From Nautilus pompilius (lineage: Eukaryota; Mollusca; Cephalopoda; Nautilida; Nautilidae), in assembly GCA_018389105.1 (NCBI GenBank), contig JACATO010000335.1, forward strand, positions 1-64,000: 64,000 nt of DNA. Direction: 5' to 3'. A program made the position numbers and the translations under genes. This document shows, piece after piece, positions 23,388-37,665 of the stretch. Numbering within the stretch: position 1 is the first letter of the stretch; each line of letters opens with the position of its first letter. Under the pieces are notes generated by a model. The model saw nothing but the letters and a program-made list of their open reading frames with translations, did no database searches and was not told where the DNA came from.

Positions 23388-26300
23388 TGGGCGAGGCTGT
23401 GAATGAGATTTGTCTAGATTGTTCAGAAATGACTCTTGAATATACTTGACTATAAAATTGGAATGAATTTGTTTACCCTCTACTTTCTAACATTATTAAA
23501 GGTGGTGACTTTTTAGGAAAATCTGTAGCAGCTTTATGATTTGTGAATAAGTGAAAGGGAATTAAAGCCTGGACTACAGACAATATACTTTTTTTCTCTC
23601 TCTCTCTCTCTCTCAGCGTTGTCTGTATAGATTCGGTGTTTTTCTGTACTATGCCAATTGACTAATCAAGACCATCTTGTATTCTCAGCATGAACTGATA
23701 TGGAGTTAGCTCTGGGAGTATTGTGTTAGAAGAAAAAATGTATTCACATGAGTGGAAACTAAATTAGTGTATGGCATCTGGTTATTAAATAAAAGTTGTT
23801 TTTTTTTTAGTTTCATATAACTATGAATATGTATTTGTGATCAACGGAAATTTACTAACTCTTCAGAACAAACCTAGTTAAGTCAGTGCGGGTTTTAACA
23901 AAGGAAAGCTTTAATATCTTGTTCACCTTTTAATTCCATCAAATAGGGAGCCCAGAGAAAATAACTTATCTTTGACAATGCAGTAGTTTTATTTTAAAAA
24001 TTGATGTTAATGTAATGGATCTTTCGAATGCGATATTTAGTCTGATTTTCATCACCATGAATAGAAGATATTTATGCTAGTGGCAGTTTGATTTTTTTTA
24101 AAATTAATCAGATGTGTTGAGAGAGAAGATAAAACACAAACATTTTTGTAGTCATGGCGCAGTGTGATTAATAGAGCTTTTTGTTGTAATGCAAGTCAAT
24201 CAGCTAGCATTGTGAATGTCATCTAGTGCTTTCTCTCTCCCCCCACCCAGATCTTTGTGTTTATTATTCTGTCATTATCTGATTGAATATCTGCTGAACA
24301 CAGTAAGTTATAATTCTCCTGTTCCTGATCAGAAGTGATGTTTTTGTTGTTGTTGTTGTTGTATTTCCCTGAATGATGTATAGAAAACCAGACAATACAA
24401 TTTCCTGTAGTTATAAGTCAGTCGTGTTCACCTGTGATGTTAGTACATTTAAATATAGGAAGAAAAACAGATGTGAATATCAAGTGATAATATACAAACC
24501 TGGAAATGAATTTGCTATTAAAAACAAGCTAAATTCTCTGATTAAATTTGATCTTTTAGCCCCTCGTGAAATTCCTGGCTGCCCAGTCAAAGGCGCAGAT
24601 GGTCCCAAAACACTCTTGTCATAACTAGCAGTGTTGTTGTTATCATGATAGAAAATTCGAAACAATAGGTTTCTTAATTTTTAAATATATATTAGTTTCT
24701 TTGGAAACTAATCTGTGAGATCTAAGCATGTACTGACAGGTTACTTACTATCTGTTAATTAAGTGATTGGCCGTTCAGAAATTTTTATTTTCACGACTGA
24801 ATGTCACAAGGGATCTTTTTCAAGCTTGCTAATGAGTGCATTTGGGACCCCTCTGTAAATTTTAAATTAAAGCCCTGGTATTTAGATGTCTCCCTAAGGC
24901 TTTTCCTCTAAAATAATTAGAAACATTTTGGAGAGATCCATGTTTTCTTAAATGTTGGTGAGCTGATAAACTACCGAACCTTGAGTGGACAGGTCTGCCT
25001 TGGCATGGTTTCTTCCTCCTCCTCCTTTACCAACCAGCCTCTTGGGTTTTCTCTCAGCAGTCCTATTTACCCCCACATCTAAAAATGAGTTCTAGAAGGG
25101 CTTTCCCTGGCAGAGCCACATGTCATGCCTCTTGTGGCACAGGACAAGCAACAATCCCTAACAGATAACTACGGCACTACAGTCTTCTGGGATTACCCAG
25201 AGTGGTTATCTCTGATGTTGAGACTGGTGCAGAGGAGATGACAGCATGCAGACGCTGGGCCTCAATAGCTCACCGATTGTCTTGAATTGAGAAATTGGCT
25301 GAGTGATGTAAATTTACAAATGTAGAACATTTATTTTGAAAATTTTAAACCCAAAAGATGCCTTAAGAAAAAAAAAATGTATAAAGTACTTTGTTCTTTT
25401 CCCCTAAAAGTTCTTTAAAATCTGGTTATTTTCTGAATCTTTAAGGCATAACATTGTTATTTAGTGAAAAGAAAAAAAATGCAGATGGATCAGCTTCAAA
25501 TGTCTAACAAAACCAAAATTAGAATAAATGAGTTCCGTATAGATGTAGGAAAGAAATTATTCTTTACATATTTTGTCTTAACTATATTTCTTTTTTTAAA
25601 AAAAAGTTGATGCAGTTTATTTGACTTGGCCATTCACCAAGTACTATTCTCGGCTCAGGATGCAACATTTAGGCCATTAGCCATTAGCATCTCATCGTTC
25701 TTTGCAACAACCTGTGAAGAAGGGCTGATTTATTTGATTTTGTTCAATGAGTTTAAAGCTGCTATCATTTTCTGATTTTTTTTTTCTTTTCTTTTTTTTT
25801 TTTTTTATTTATTGGGTAAAATTTGAAAGCTACTTCAGATTCAGTTTTCTAATATTAGGCTTTATACCTAGTCTAATAGTGGTTTATTTACTAAATTAAT
25901 AAAATGCAAAAAAAAAAAAAAAAGGGGCCAGAGCTTACATTAGCTGTCCAATGAATTTTTCTATTACAATAGTTTTTCGGATAAGTATTTAAAAACAAAA
26001 ACAAAAAAGACCAACTTACCCCTGCTGTGTACGTATAATTAATACAGATTTTGTGAATCAGGCTTCATTAGAACAAAACCTGCATCCTTCATCATTTCAT
26101 TGGAGACAACATTAAGATACGCGCACTATTTACAACCTTTCCATGATCATTGGATGCCGAAACTAATCAATAAATGCATTTCGGTTTTAGAACAGCGATA
26201 CTAGGTTAATAAAGTGTTACAACCTAATTCAAACAACTCTCTGTACTTAATTAATTTTTCTTTTTAGAAATTTTGTAACAAAAATAATTTTTTTTACATG

Positions 26301-26499
26301 AGATATTTATAAAATGATTTAAAAATTCATTCATTCATTCTTTTGTGTTTATATTTTTGTAAATGCGATGTTATCCTAAAAAAGGAAAATTCAAATTTGA
26401 GATCTTCATTGCAATTGAATTGATTATATAAAAAGGAATGAAGATTGTTTTTTTTTTTTTTTTTTTGTTTGTTTAATGCATCCTTGGCTACTGACAATA
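23388..26499. other. AT-rich intron-like sequence; no gene
   Basis: Includes a CT array (about 23597-23616), a GTT array (about 24341-24361), a GC-richer patch at about 25000-25270 that looks like an old repeat of unknown family, a T7A8 palindrome (25591-25605), and long A- and T-runs near 25790-25810 and 25908-25923. Confidence 0.45.
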
Positions 26500-27130
26500 C
26501 ATGCCCAAAACTGCAGACAACTTTACTTATCTTGGAAGCAAGGTATCCACCAATTGCTCACTGGAGTAAGGAATTACTTTATGGTTGCCCGTGCAGCGCA
26601 TTGGATTGCCAAATGGAAAGTTTATCGAGCCGCCATGTTGTTATTGCCGGTATCATGGACACTTTATAGAAGGCAGATAAAGGAGCTGGACATATTTCAC
26701 ATGTACTATCTGAGAAATACCCTGAAACGAATGACAAAGAAATCACCATTATTGAAGTTACTTAGACGAGACAAAGTACGGTATTAAAGCTATCCGCATA
26801 GAAGCTGTCACTTCATCAGGATGTCTGACTGCCACACTCAACTGTCACAAGGAACATTCCACACTCGGGGAATATGCTATAAGGACACTGATAGAAAACA
26901 GGAAACTGTGAACCCGTCACCTCTTGATTTGGAAGCAACTGTTCAAAACAAAGTAGCGGCATTGCATAATTCACGAAGCTACCAAACATTTTAAAGAGAC
27001 TTCAGGGAAGAAATTGGCAGTATTAATCAGACTGGTTTTAGATGCGATGCTAGTGGTTGGCTCTCTGGCCTCACAGTAGAGCGAGTAAAGCCCCATAGAA
27101 GAAAACATGACAACAGCTTCCTGGTATAGC
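26500..27130 (+). pseudogene. Decayed LINE reverse transcriptase 3' fragment
   Basis: The translation shows the conserved C-terminal order of a non-LTR retrotransposon polyprotein, split over frames. First comes NFTYLGSKVSTN (about 26519-26555). Another frame then gives KWKVYRA, WTLYRRQIKELDIFHMYYL and LRNTLK (26600-26730). A region like the post-RT domain follows (DLEATVQNKVA, about 26930). Last is a zinc-finger-like FRCDASG with HRRKH (about 27036-27108), in which the second Cys is Ser. Several stops and at least one frameshift make it non-functional. The upstream endonuclease and catalytic RT core are absent, as in a 5'-truncated insertion. Confidence 0.85.
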
Positions 27131-27768
27131 TGTATCATTGTAAAGATGGACTTTATGAAATAAGAGTATTTCTTTAGGGATGTATGTCTACATTACAAAG
27201 AAGACTGCGTTAGTACTTATTGACAATTTCACAAAATTACTTTTATTATACTTAACCAACATACAGGGTTGAAAATGATGATAGGGGATCATTAGGTTTT
27301 TTACATTTATACAGGTCTTAATGAACTAACAGTGTAGCAGTTTGTTTGTTGTGTTTTTACTGGTTTTATTGTTGTAATAAGTTTTGTGTATTTATGCCTT
27401 AATATGGACATGTTTTACCTACTAAATATGCAGGTATTTCTGATGGTCAAAAGTACAGTGTAAATGAAAATATTTTGAGAACAAATGCTAAATTTTGAGC
27501 TCAAAATCACGAAAACACAATAGATTCAGTCTAAAATATATTTAAGTCATTGTGCAAACAAACCATGCTCTTTGCTGCATTTGCATTTATCACTTGCAGT
27601 CATTGTGCTAATAAACTATGGCAATAAAAAGTAATTTGCCTACATTATTAAACTGTTCTCCTACCCACTATACAGGAATCAATAAATACAAGTATCCACA
27701 TGCTAAAAAACATGCTTCTGTTTCTGATTAGATCTTCACTGTCTCTCAAGTATCTAGAATCACGTCTA

Positions 27769-28866
27769 CGGGGTGTTCCATAATGAACCAAATTATGAAA
27801 TTATCATTTTTAAATAAAATTTCAGTAATAAGGCAACCTGAAACTATTGTGCCATACATGCTTTAAAAGTCTACATTTATTTTATGAAATTACTGTAGTA
27901 AATGTAAAATACTGCAGGAACAAATGTGATGTGTTCATAGTTAGAACACAGCAGCAGTTCAAAGATAGTGGATGTAAAAAAAATTCTGCAATGACACTCC
28001 TAAGAAGGGAAATGATTCTGCCAGTGAATGTATTTCAAGAAGACTGAAAAAGTTGCTTATTTGAATAGTTGAGTAGGAAAGAATCTGCTTATAGTGTGGA
28101 AACTGTTACCTGTATTTGTGCAGTAGCCCCGGCAAATTGATCAGATGCACATTAGAAGAACTACCATCGCCTGTGTCATGTCTTTCGTATTTTGCACGGA
28201 TGAAGTTAGTTTTTTTTGCATACAACAACCCCTGACGCATGCCACCATTTTTGAGTGATGAAAGTTTGCCCAAGCTAAATGAGCACATCAAAAGACATTT
28301 TTCATATAGTGTCTTGGTAATTCTCATATTTTTTTTTTTTTTTTTTTACAAGACATTGAACTACCCTGACACTGAGGTTTAGGCAGGAATTTTAAACGCT
28401 GGCATTGTTGCAAACTTTTTTGTTTTTTTCCTGCTTTTTAGGGCTGAGCCGTGGGTGAATCAAATCTGCAGATATTGCAAGACAGCGCATATCCTGTAAT
28501 TTAGAACATGAACTTATGGTTCCTGAAAAATTGGGAGTCCACTAATTATTGCTGTACGGTGTAACATTTGGGGGAGCGAAAAGATTCCTGGGCTATGGCT
28601 GGGCGGACGAGGTTTTGTCAAGTGGACTCTCCGCCCCTGAGTGAGATCTTTGTGATTTTAATATCTCCAGTCTTTTTGTTACACGGCATCGTTTGAAGGA
28701 AAGGGCTTGAAGAAATAATGTGGGTGATGCTCGGAATCGGTCTGGATCTGTGGAGATTTAAATAATGTAAGAAAAGAAAAAAAAAAGACAACCAGCTTTC
28801 TTTGTTGTTTTTGTTGCCGAAATCTCAGCATTTGAGTCTCTGTTGGATTAATTATGAAACACCCTG
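27769..28866 (+). mobile_element. Decayed mariner-type DNA transposon with TIRs and TA target duplication
   Basis: The left end CGGGGTGTTCCATAATGAAC and the right end, read on the minus strand as CAGGGTGTTTCATAATTAAT, match at most positions; each is flanked by TA (27767-27768 and 28867-28868). The total of 1,098 bp suits a mariner element. Inside, VFIVRT (about 27930) resembles the N-terminal helix-turn-helix start. EKIPGLWLGGRGFVKW (about 28577-28625) aligns with the block before the third catalytic acidic residue of mariner transposases, followed in another frame by PE-stop-DLCDF. Many stops and frameshifts: the transposase is dead. Confidence 0.8.
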
Positions 28867-31800
28867 TACTTGAAATATCGAAATTCTGATAAGGTTTATT
28901 CCTTAGTATTGGGGGGGGGACACAATCATCAAGACTTTTCATGTTGTCTGGAAATGTCATTATTAGCAGAATTGTTTCAAAGTAACTATTCAGAGGCAGT
29001 AGCATTGGTGATTGATTGTGGCTTTGAACTGCATAATTGGGTAATGATTACGAAAATGCATAATCGTGTTCGTTGTCACAAAAAACACATCCAGCCAGCC
29101 GTTGATTATTCTGATTGCCTGATGCAGCAATAATGGCTGGGTTGCCAACTTTTCATTTAAAAAAAAAAAAAATGCGAGGTGCCTTTAACCGTTAGTAGGC
29201 CTGCGTCCTAGACTGACCATTAGCTGTCGGCAGGACTTGAAAATGCCTACTAACCGGGCTTGCATCCAGAGTAAATGGATGTAGTTTGTGGTACTGAAGA
29301 ACTACAGAGGGCATATGGTTGAATTACTAAAAGTGTGCGCCCCCGTGTGTGTGAACTTTGTACAAAATGCGTGCATGATTACTTCTGTGACGGTTTTATC
29401 ATTGGCGACGAGTGTTCCGAAGTAGCTGAAGAATGTTGAAGACCACGATGTCCTTCAAACGTATACCAAACAGGAACTTGGACTTGCTGCTATAAGATGA
29501 TATAAGTGGAGCTGCATTATCAATATGTGCAGCGGAAAGGAAAAAAAAAGGGTCCAATACTTTCATTTGTTTTACCATTGCTCACCAAAATAATTTCATG
29601 CAGTCAAAGGCTGAAGGATCAATTTATTTCTGCCCAGCTTGGCTAGTAATGTCTTTATACATTAAAAGAAATTATATGCATAATCAATAAATTATTTGCC
29701 TTCTGGTCACAGTTTTCCCCTGATTTGGCTTTCCTAAGAAGCTTGGCATCTTTTTTGGGTGTATCCAAAAAAAAAAAAAAACCCTGAAAGTTCAGGGCAA
29801 CTTAGTTTACTTTTGATTAAATCTGGAGATCCAGCAGAGTTTCTGTTGCTTATCCAGTGCATTAGATACAGGCCAGCGCACTTAAAACGCGCTACTTTAG
29901 CTTCGCCACATTTGGCATGGTCTTAAAGCTGCACTCTTGAAAAACTGTACTTGCTCGAGACTATCAAGTTAATTTTGAATTTTTTGAAAAGATATGCAAG
30001 GCAGCCTTACCGAGAGAATTCTTCATTTAATTCATCTACGTTTGTAATTTCTTAGAGGTTGAAATTAAGTTGCTAAACTACGAGTCCAAACTTTGTCATG
30101 GGGAGGGTTCATGAGTTTGCTGATTACAATGTTCAATGAAGCATCAAACTATTTGTCCAAATAACTAAGGGCCGATTACTTTTCCACTATTTACAGGTTT
30201 ATGTTTTCCAAAAGTTATTTTGATACAGTTCCAAAAAAAAAAACAGGAAGAAAAAAGCCCTCATTGTAGCAGATTTTTGTGAAGTGAGCACACCGTACTG
30301 GCTATAGGAACTCCCCCTTCTGACATTAAGAAGGTTTAGGTAGGTAGATCTCCACAATTACTACTAGTTCATCTTTATCATTATTAAATACCTTCTTTAA
30401 GGACAAAGGCCAGTCATCCACATTCTTGAAGTAGCTGTTTAGCGTTGCACAACTTTTAATTAATCTTTTAACAATGTGTGTGTGTGAAAGAGAACCATTG
30501 AGTGGTCACATGTTGCAGTTTCATTCTGTTCTAAGGCTGTAAATTCATTGTTTTGTATAAGATAAAAGGTGATTACATGCTTTTAACATCATATTTTCCA
30601 CATCACTACCCAGCTTACTGCCCCACATGCTTACGTGTGTTATGAAGCATCTGGGCAGTGTAAACCATTACTATTTTGTCATTCGAATCTATCAAAAGCT
30701 TGCATTTAGAATTATTCTTTCCATGAGTAGCATTATCACCATTATATGATCCAACTGAATTCATTTGTTTTTTCTTTTTTACATCAGAATTACCTTCATG
30801 TACATCACTGGACTCTTTACAGTGGATAACGATAATAATACAGAACATGCTCATAGTGTGTTATCCACCAACAACGGGTCATATTCAGTTGCAAGTTTCT
30901 TTCCATTTCATTCAGTAAAGACGCACAAACTTCAATGTTTTTTTTGTAGAGGGTGAGACAATCGCTAATTTGGCTAGATTGGTAACCTGAACATGTACAA
31001 ATATCACAAACTATAATGAATGTATTTTGCACGTAATGTATGCGTGGAATGTAGTTTTGGTTGAGAATGGCATGATTGATATACTTTGCTAGAAAAAAAA
31101 AAATAGTATGAAATTGAAAATACAGGAAATAAGGTATCCGAAGCAACCCAGTAGGGAATGAGGTTTTTCATTTAAAAATAAGTGATGGTTGGCAACCCTC
31201 TAATTAACAGGCACAGAGAGACCATTATTGTGGACTTGCCAATAAAATATTCATAGTAAATCTATTAGCGCATATATTTGTACGTATATATTAATGTTGT
31301 TCAAATAAAAGCCCGTCTGGGTACCATTGCAGAAATGCTATTTTAGCTAGGCTTCATTTGAATGACCCGTACATTGGTGTGTGCCTAATTATGGTAGCTA
31401 GTGTACTTATAAAGTAGGTTTGGTGAGAATGCATGTTTGTTTTTTTTCTTTGCAAATTTTGAATGAAAAACAGACCACAGATGGCGTGTTTAGAACATTT
31501 ATGAAAGGTAAATGTTGAAAAACCCTTCTCGGGAGGTTTATGGCCAGAATGTGGAATCTGCAAGAAAGGAAAAATCTGGAGAAGATCCTGGTCGTGGCAT
31601 TCAGAAATCACTCATTGATGTTGCATCTGTTGTGTTTCGTTACTGAAGTCTTACGAATAGCTGATCAAACTCTTACGTCTGAACAGGGGGAGGGTTTTTC
31701 GTAACTTATTTCAGGAACTGCTTCTCTAGTAAAAGCCATTTAGTAAGTCTTTCCCTAGTTTTAATGGATGTTTTTAGCTCGAAAGAAGAGAGAGAGAGAC

Positions 31801-33506
31801 ATTCAGATGTTTATTGTTAGTCCTCAAGTCTTTGCCATCACTTCTCTGAATTGCATGGATGCTGCTTCAGTGTGTTTCTGATTTGTGGTTTTACAACAAA
31901 AAATCTCCAATACCAAAAATAATTTTGTGAACCACAGTTTTTTTTTTCACATATCTTCTGCGTTCACGACCATCGCACCGATATTTCTAGTTTCTGGTAT
32001 AGGATATATGCACTCGATTGAAGTCCGCCCTAGCATTTGGTGCTTTTCCAGTCCTGGTCTGTGGGGATAAAAGTAAAATGATTTTCTCTGATCATTGCTG
32101 ATTGGAATGGAACCTCCTGTTTGGACCGGGTATTGGCCTGACATTTCTGATGTCAGAATTTTACCATGTTGTTAATCTAATTCTTCGGGATCCTTGCGAA
32201 TAAAAGGAATAAATTCGCTGTTCTTTTTTTTCCTTTAGAGCACATGGCGAAATATGAGCTTTAACAAAAGTGGACACATCCTTCTAATTAAAAAAAAAAA
32301 CAACAACAACAACATATTTCGATATATCCATTATATTTTTCGCAGGGAGAATAGTTACGTCAGAAGCCTTACGTTTGATGCGAGGTACTAAGGAGGTACC
32401 GAGATTTCTTTGACGTTACATATCACCAGAGAATATTAACATCTGCAGTTACAGATTTATTTGTGTGAAGAGCTCCTAAGTAGTATTAGCTGGTTTCCAT
32501 TGACCCCCCCCCCTCAGTGGCCTGGATCAAACCTTTTAACTGATCTCAGGCTGAAGATCAGCCAGCCAAAGATTTTCAAGTTACTAATGGCAACTAATTT
32601 AAAAGGTAAATTTTCTTGCTTGAGGCTTTTCTTTTCTTTTTTTTTTTTAAGAATGTTTATTCCGTATTTAAGTTTAAAAAAATTTTGAAGTTCGTGTGTA
32701 AATATTTATTTTCTTTATTCTTTATAAAACTTTTTTGTAAATGGGCATGTTTAGTATTTGTTTAAACAACTTTGCTACTCTGTTTAAACTTTAAGAAAAA
32801 ACAACAAAAAACTGGAATGTTTAACTTTAAATCTCAATGTGTTGGGCCATTATAAATTCCTTTATCACATTTATTATTTACTGTTATTGATTTATCGGCA
32901 TGTCTTCCTTAATGAAATATCATTGATTATGCTGAAGCTGTAGGGCTGAACTAAATTTCTATGAAACTGCAGATGTTTTATTTTCTAGTCTAAAAAAAAA
33001 AAAAAAAATCAACAATACCTGCCACCCACAGCACTCGGTTATTATTTGTTTTTCAAAGTGAAGCTGAAAACAAAGTCTGCATGTTATTGTAGCATTCCAG
33101 GTGAACATGGTTTATAACCTAGGTAAATCAGTTGGATCCAGAACCTATGCTAGGGAATGAGATTGCTCTTACGCCACATACAAGGCACGATGGCTATTCT
33201 TAACAACAGCTTTTAGACCGAGAGGGAAAAGTGCATTAAAATAAAACACCATAACTCGTTAGTGAGCTGGTTATGAGAGAGAGCAAGGAATGTTTGCATG
33301 ACACATTATTTTAACTTTTAGATTTCTGTTTTCTCATCAATGGGCAGTTTCTGGTAAAATAAAGTATGAAAGAAGTATTCTTCGCTGTATCTCTGTACTT
33401 TAACCTAATCACTGAGGGATTCGGGCTTAGTAATGTGGGGTATAAGCTCAGACCTCTGAAGCAAGGAGATTTAACTACCCATATAATGCAAGTTTTTACC
33501 TTGCAT
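28867..33506. other. AT-rich intron-like sequence; no gene
   Basis: Contains a hairpin at 29191-29254, A-runs (29161, 29768, 30233), a short TG run near 30476, a CAA array (about 32300-32313) and a C-run near 32505. Frames of 60-110 codons carry no recognised motif. Confidence 0.5.
29191..29254. other. 10-bp perfect inverted repeat
   Basis: GTTAGTAGGC (29191-29200) is repeated in inverse at 29245-29254, with a 44-base loop; one flanking CC/GG pair extends the arms after a bulge. It could be the ends of a tiny foldback element or a chance hairpin. Confidence 0.4.
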
Positions 33507-33714
33507 TTGCATGTATTGAACAAGCTGTATATTTAGTCAACACATTCACAATGGAAGACACGTGAGGTTGGGGCAATACACATGTTTATAGAGGATTATA
33601 TTAACAAAGAAGATACTGTGCATTGTAGCCCTTGTGGCTCAACCTGTGCTGAGTAATATAAATCTGAAGGAAAGTGGGTTGCGAATGTGCTCCAATTGGT
33701 ATACAGAGGGTTAA
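33507..33714 (+). repeat. Unclassified ~200-bp interspersed repeat, copy C (near full length)
   Basis: One of the most complete copies. In order it has TTGCATGTATTGAACAAGCT, ATATTTAGTCAACACATTC, GACACGTGAGGTTGGGGCAA, GGATTATATTAACAAAGAAG, CCCTTGTGGCTCAACCTGTG, then a GAAGG-AA-GTGGG-TG block and a GTATACAGAGGGTTAA end. Together with copy D it defines the consensus used here. Confidence 0.85.
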
Positions 33715-36700
33715 TGGACACTTGCAGGCTTAGATGGATATTGCATTTGATTTCAGAGACATGGGAACAAGCAATTGCATAAAAAAAACTACCTAATAGC
33801 TTTTCGAGTCAGAAAGGTGCTGCTAGTTTGGAGTAGGAGCAAAAATAATGGATAAAACGTTAGTAATTGCTGTTGTAGCACAGGATGTGATGGTGAAATG
33901 AGAAATGCTTGTAAAAGTGTGGTTTTTAAAGAGATGGGAGGCTGCATCTGGCGTAGTAGGATTTTCCCAGTAAGCACCTCATTACACCGGTGGCTTTGGT
34001 CTCACCATTCGGTGAGTACCTGATCGCTTGCCAGGACTTAGCGATTATGCGGCACTTTGTCTGCGTTATGTTCTGGCCGGGTGAAAGTCTAGATGCATGT
34101 AACAACCACAGGTGCGGTGCTGTACCGTTTTAAAAAAGAGAAAACAAAAGCTTAGCTTTGTAAAATGAGCATCTTTAATAAATGTGATGGCCACCACAAA
34201 ACAATGAAACCAGAACAGTTCGAATTACATATGACTTGTGAGTTGCTCTTTCAATTTCCAAAAGCTTATGTAACAGTTCGACAGCTATGTGCATATATTA
34301 GGTGACATTTCACTGACCCACCGCTTCATCCGGCTGCTGTTCATTAACTTCTGACAAAGAATTGATAGATCTGAAGGGCTGCTCCAGGTTGTTGGGAGGG
34401 GGTTAAGAGGAGGATATCTCATTTATTTTCGGGTTTTTTTCATCTGCTCTGGCATAGCTATGAAGGTACACTCTGGTGTCCTTGATTAATGCAAAAAAAA
34501 AAAAAAAAAATGCCCCAAATAACTAGTTTCCGATAAGGCTTATTTATTAGACGATGATGTAAATGAGCAAAAGTACCATCAGATGGTCACAAGATTGCTG
34601 GATCACTTCTGCAGCAATGGCCAGTTTCCCTTTCTAGGGTGATCCAAACCCCCACTCAAATCGCTGTAACCATCACCACTCCAAAATACCTGCTTTTGCA
34701 TATGTACTTCTGACTGAATCGGGGGCTAGATTTCAGGTTGTCACTGCAGAAAATAAGGGCAGTGTTGTGTTAGTGTAGCATAAATCCCATTGGCTTGCTA
34801 TGGCGTTATTTTTGTTTTGTTTTTTTCTGGTTTGGATGATGTCCAGTGTCCAGTCACTGGCGCAGATTTTTTCCTGGAACAGCGTTGTCTGCAACTGCAA
34901 GGATTCAAGTGGCGTGGCTACCCACTAATAAGCATCGCCATTCCTGTGCCCTGCTTCCATCATCAGTAGGCCACGGTTCCTTCTCTTAGCCACCTGCAGC
35001 ATTTCTTTCCATGAGGGTTCTCCCTAAGCGTTCTTCAGGCAGCTGTAGGCATCTTTTTCTGCTGATTCTGCAAGGTGTTCTAGCTGGGGCATCTGAGAAC
35101 TAAATTCCTTTTGGCTGCTTACGAGCTTAAACAACGTCACAGGTATTAGGATCTGGATTAATAGAAGCTTGCAGAGATGCTTAACAGATCGAGCAAAAGT
35201 ACCAGAATAACAGGTGTATTCATTAACAATAGGAACAAAGGAAGTGTAATTATATGAAATTGTAGGAAGTAGAGAAACTGAATAAAAAAAGTGTTACCAA
35301 CTTGTAACTCTATTTGTACCTGGGCCCTTCAAAAAAAAAAAAAAAGTAATTAGATTAAACACTGATTTATAACGCTTATGTCATTAGCGATGCCAATTTC
35401 AGAACCCTTTGGGAATGGCAATCATTTTTTGTCCACTATTGATCTTTTTATGAGATTGATGGGGTAAAATCAGTTTTGTTTAATGAGAAGTGGGGGTTAA
35501 GTAAAATGATGTACATGGGTTTACCCATGTTTAAAGGGGGGGAAGCAATAGGGGAGGGTATCTATTGTAACAGGTGGTGAAATGCCTAATTAAGGACTTT
35601 TTTAATCACAAGTGAGAAAAAAAAGCTGCTCCCAATGAGCATATATCACAAAAGGATTTGAAATGAGGTATATGAGGAATTCAATTTAAAAGGGAGAAAA
35701 GAAAGTATTATAATGTCTGGTTTACACATTGGAACAGGAAGGTAAGAGGAGAAAAGAAATTTTAGAATTTTCATTGTGGTTAATTCTCGATAGAAAAGGA
35801 AATAGATGAAGTTGGATCGGCAGAGGATGGAGGTTGCCGGATGGTTAGTATTGGTGGCACATGCAGAGGTTAGATGGTCATCAGTGTAATTCCTTAAAAT
35901 GACCCGTACCATCATACATATTTGTTAACTAGACTTGCTTGCTACAGTTATGGACAATTCTATACTGAAAAAGATCTATTGGAGATCTGGTGCCAGAATC
36001 CTAGATAGCATGTAGTTGCGGCTGCTTAGTTTTAATAATCCCATTTAGCCAAAATGAACGTGTCACCTTCCCGCAATCAAAAACAAAATATTCCGAACAC
36101 TTACATCTAAAATGTATAAGCTATTTTAGAGCTGGTCGTATTTCAGTGTTGGTTGCTGACTGTTACACGCGTATCTCTGTAAATAAAACTAATCTACTTT
36201 TAAAGGTTTGTAGCAATATGACTGCTAGCCATTGATAACTGGATTCATTTGGCCAAGAAACAGGAACAAGTTTCTTAAGTGGTGCGTCCCCTGATCACCG
36301 TCAGCCTTTTGTATAGGAAAGCACAATCTTACTCTCATTGTTCACACCTGCTTGAAAGGCAAGATTTCAAATAAATAAAAAAAAAATCCAGTCAGTCTTG
36401 TAGGATTGAAAGGGTTAAAACTTAGCTTAAACTTTGTGGGCAAGAACGAAAACTTTTTTGCCAGCTTTGAATCATTTGCATTCCAAGTGCTGGAATTAAA
36501 GTATTCTTTCTGTTAATTTAGCTTCATTTGAGTGGTTATCATCAGTACATGTGCATGCTACTTGGCAAACATCGAAAAATCTTTGCACGTTTCTTCTCGG
36601 TTGCTTCTTCAGTAATTTTCCAACATTTGTGGCTGGACTATTAAAAAGGAATTTCACTTTACATGCTGGCTGCTAGCTAAAGATTGAGGCAGATGTGAGA

Positions 36701-37624
36701 GACGATAACAGTTGCAGCTTTCATAAACTGTTGGTATTCAATCGTTAAAGTTGCCTTTGTATTGAATTTTATGAGGCATACCACTCAATACAGTGGTTTT
36801 TGTTATGAAACCATTGAGGCATGAATTATTTTATATTTGACAGCAATGCATTTCTGTCTGGCTGCCATAGCGTGGAAACCATAGCCCCATGTGAGCATCC
36901 ACAATATTGTTTGGTCTTCCTGCAGATTGAGCTTAAAAAAATTTTACTTTAGCTATGAATATATAAATTTTCAGACTTCAATTTATTATCGCATCTTGTC
37001 ACATCAGAGTCTAGTCCTTGGAAAAGTGATTGGCAAAGTAGTAGGCCACATGAGAGATACCTGTAATTCCTAGTTTACACTAGGTAATTATCTATAATGT
37101 AGGCTGAGTCATCCTGGGAGTATTGGGTTTAAGTCTGTACTGCTGCCAGAATTAAAATGGTTTAAAGGAATGGAAGGTCCTGAATATTTGAAAACGACAG
37201 TACCCTTTCAAGTACTGCTCAGGTGACTTTGAGGCCGACTAGTGAGTGACAGCTCACCACGAACTAAAAGTTCCCGATTAATTTCTCAATTTTATTGGAG
37301 GGTAAACAGACAGTTGAATGCCACTTCAGCCATTTGCAGTTTCAGCTGAATAAAACAATGTAATTCCCAGCTTGAAAAATGCATATTCCAAGCATGACTG
37401 TTTATGCATCTGGAATCTTCTAGTCAAAAGCAGCAAGAAGGAATATCTTTTAAGCAGTTTTAAATAGAATTAGTTAAAGTATCGTGTTTTCTTTTCCAAG
37501 AATGAATGTGTTGTCAGACGTGTGGAAAAAATTCTAAATATTTGGTTTGCAAGGAGCAACTAAAGTTTACTCTTTCGGTGGTACATTTTTGGAGATATGA
37601 TTAGAATTTTGTTTAAACTAGTTT

Positions 37625-37665
<41 letters not shown>

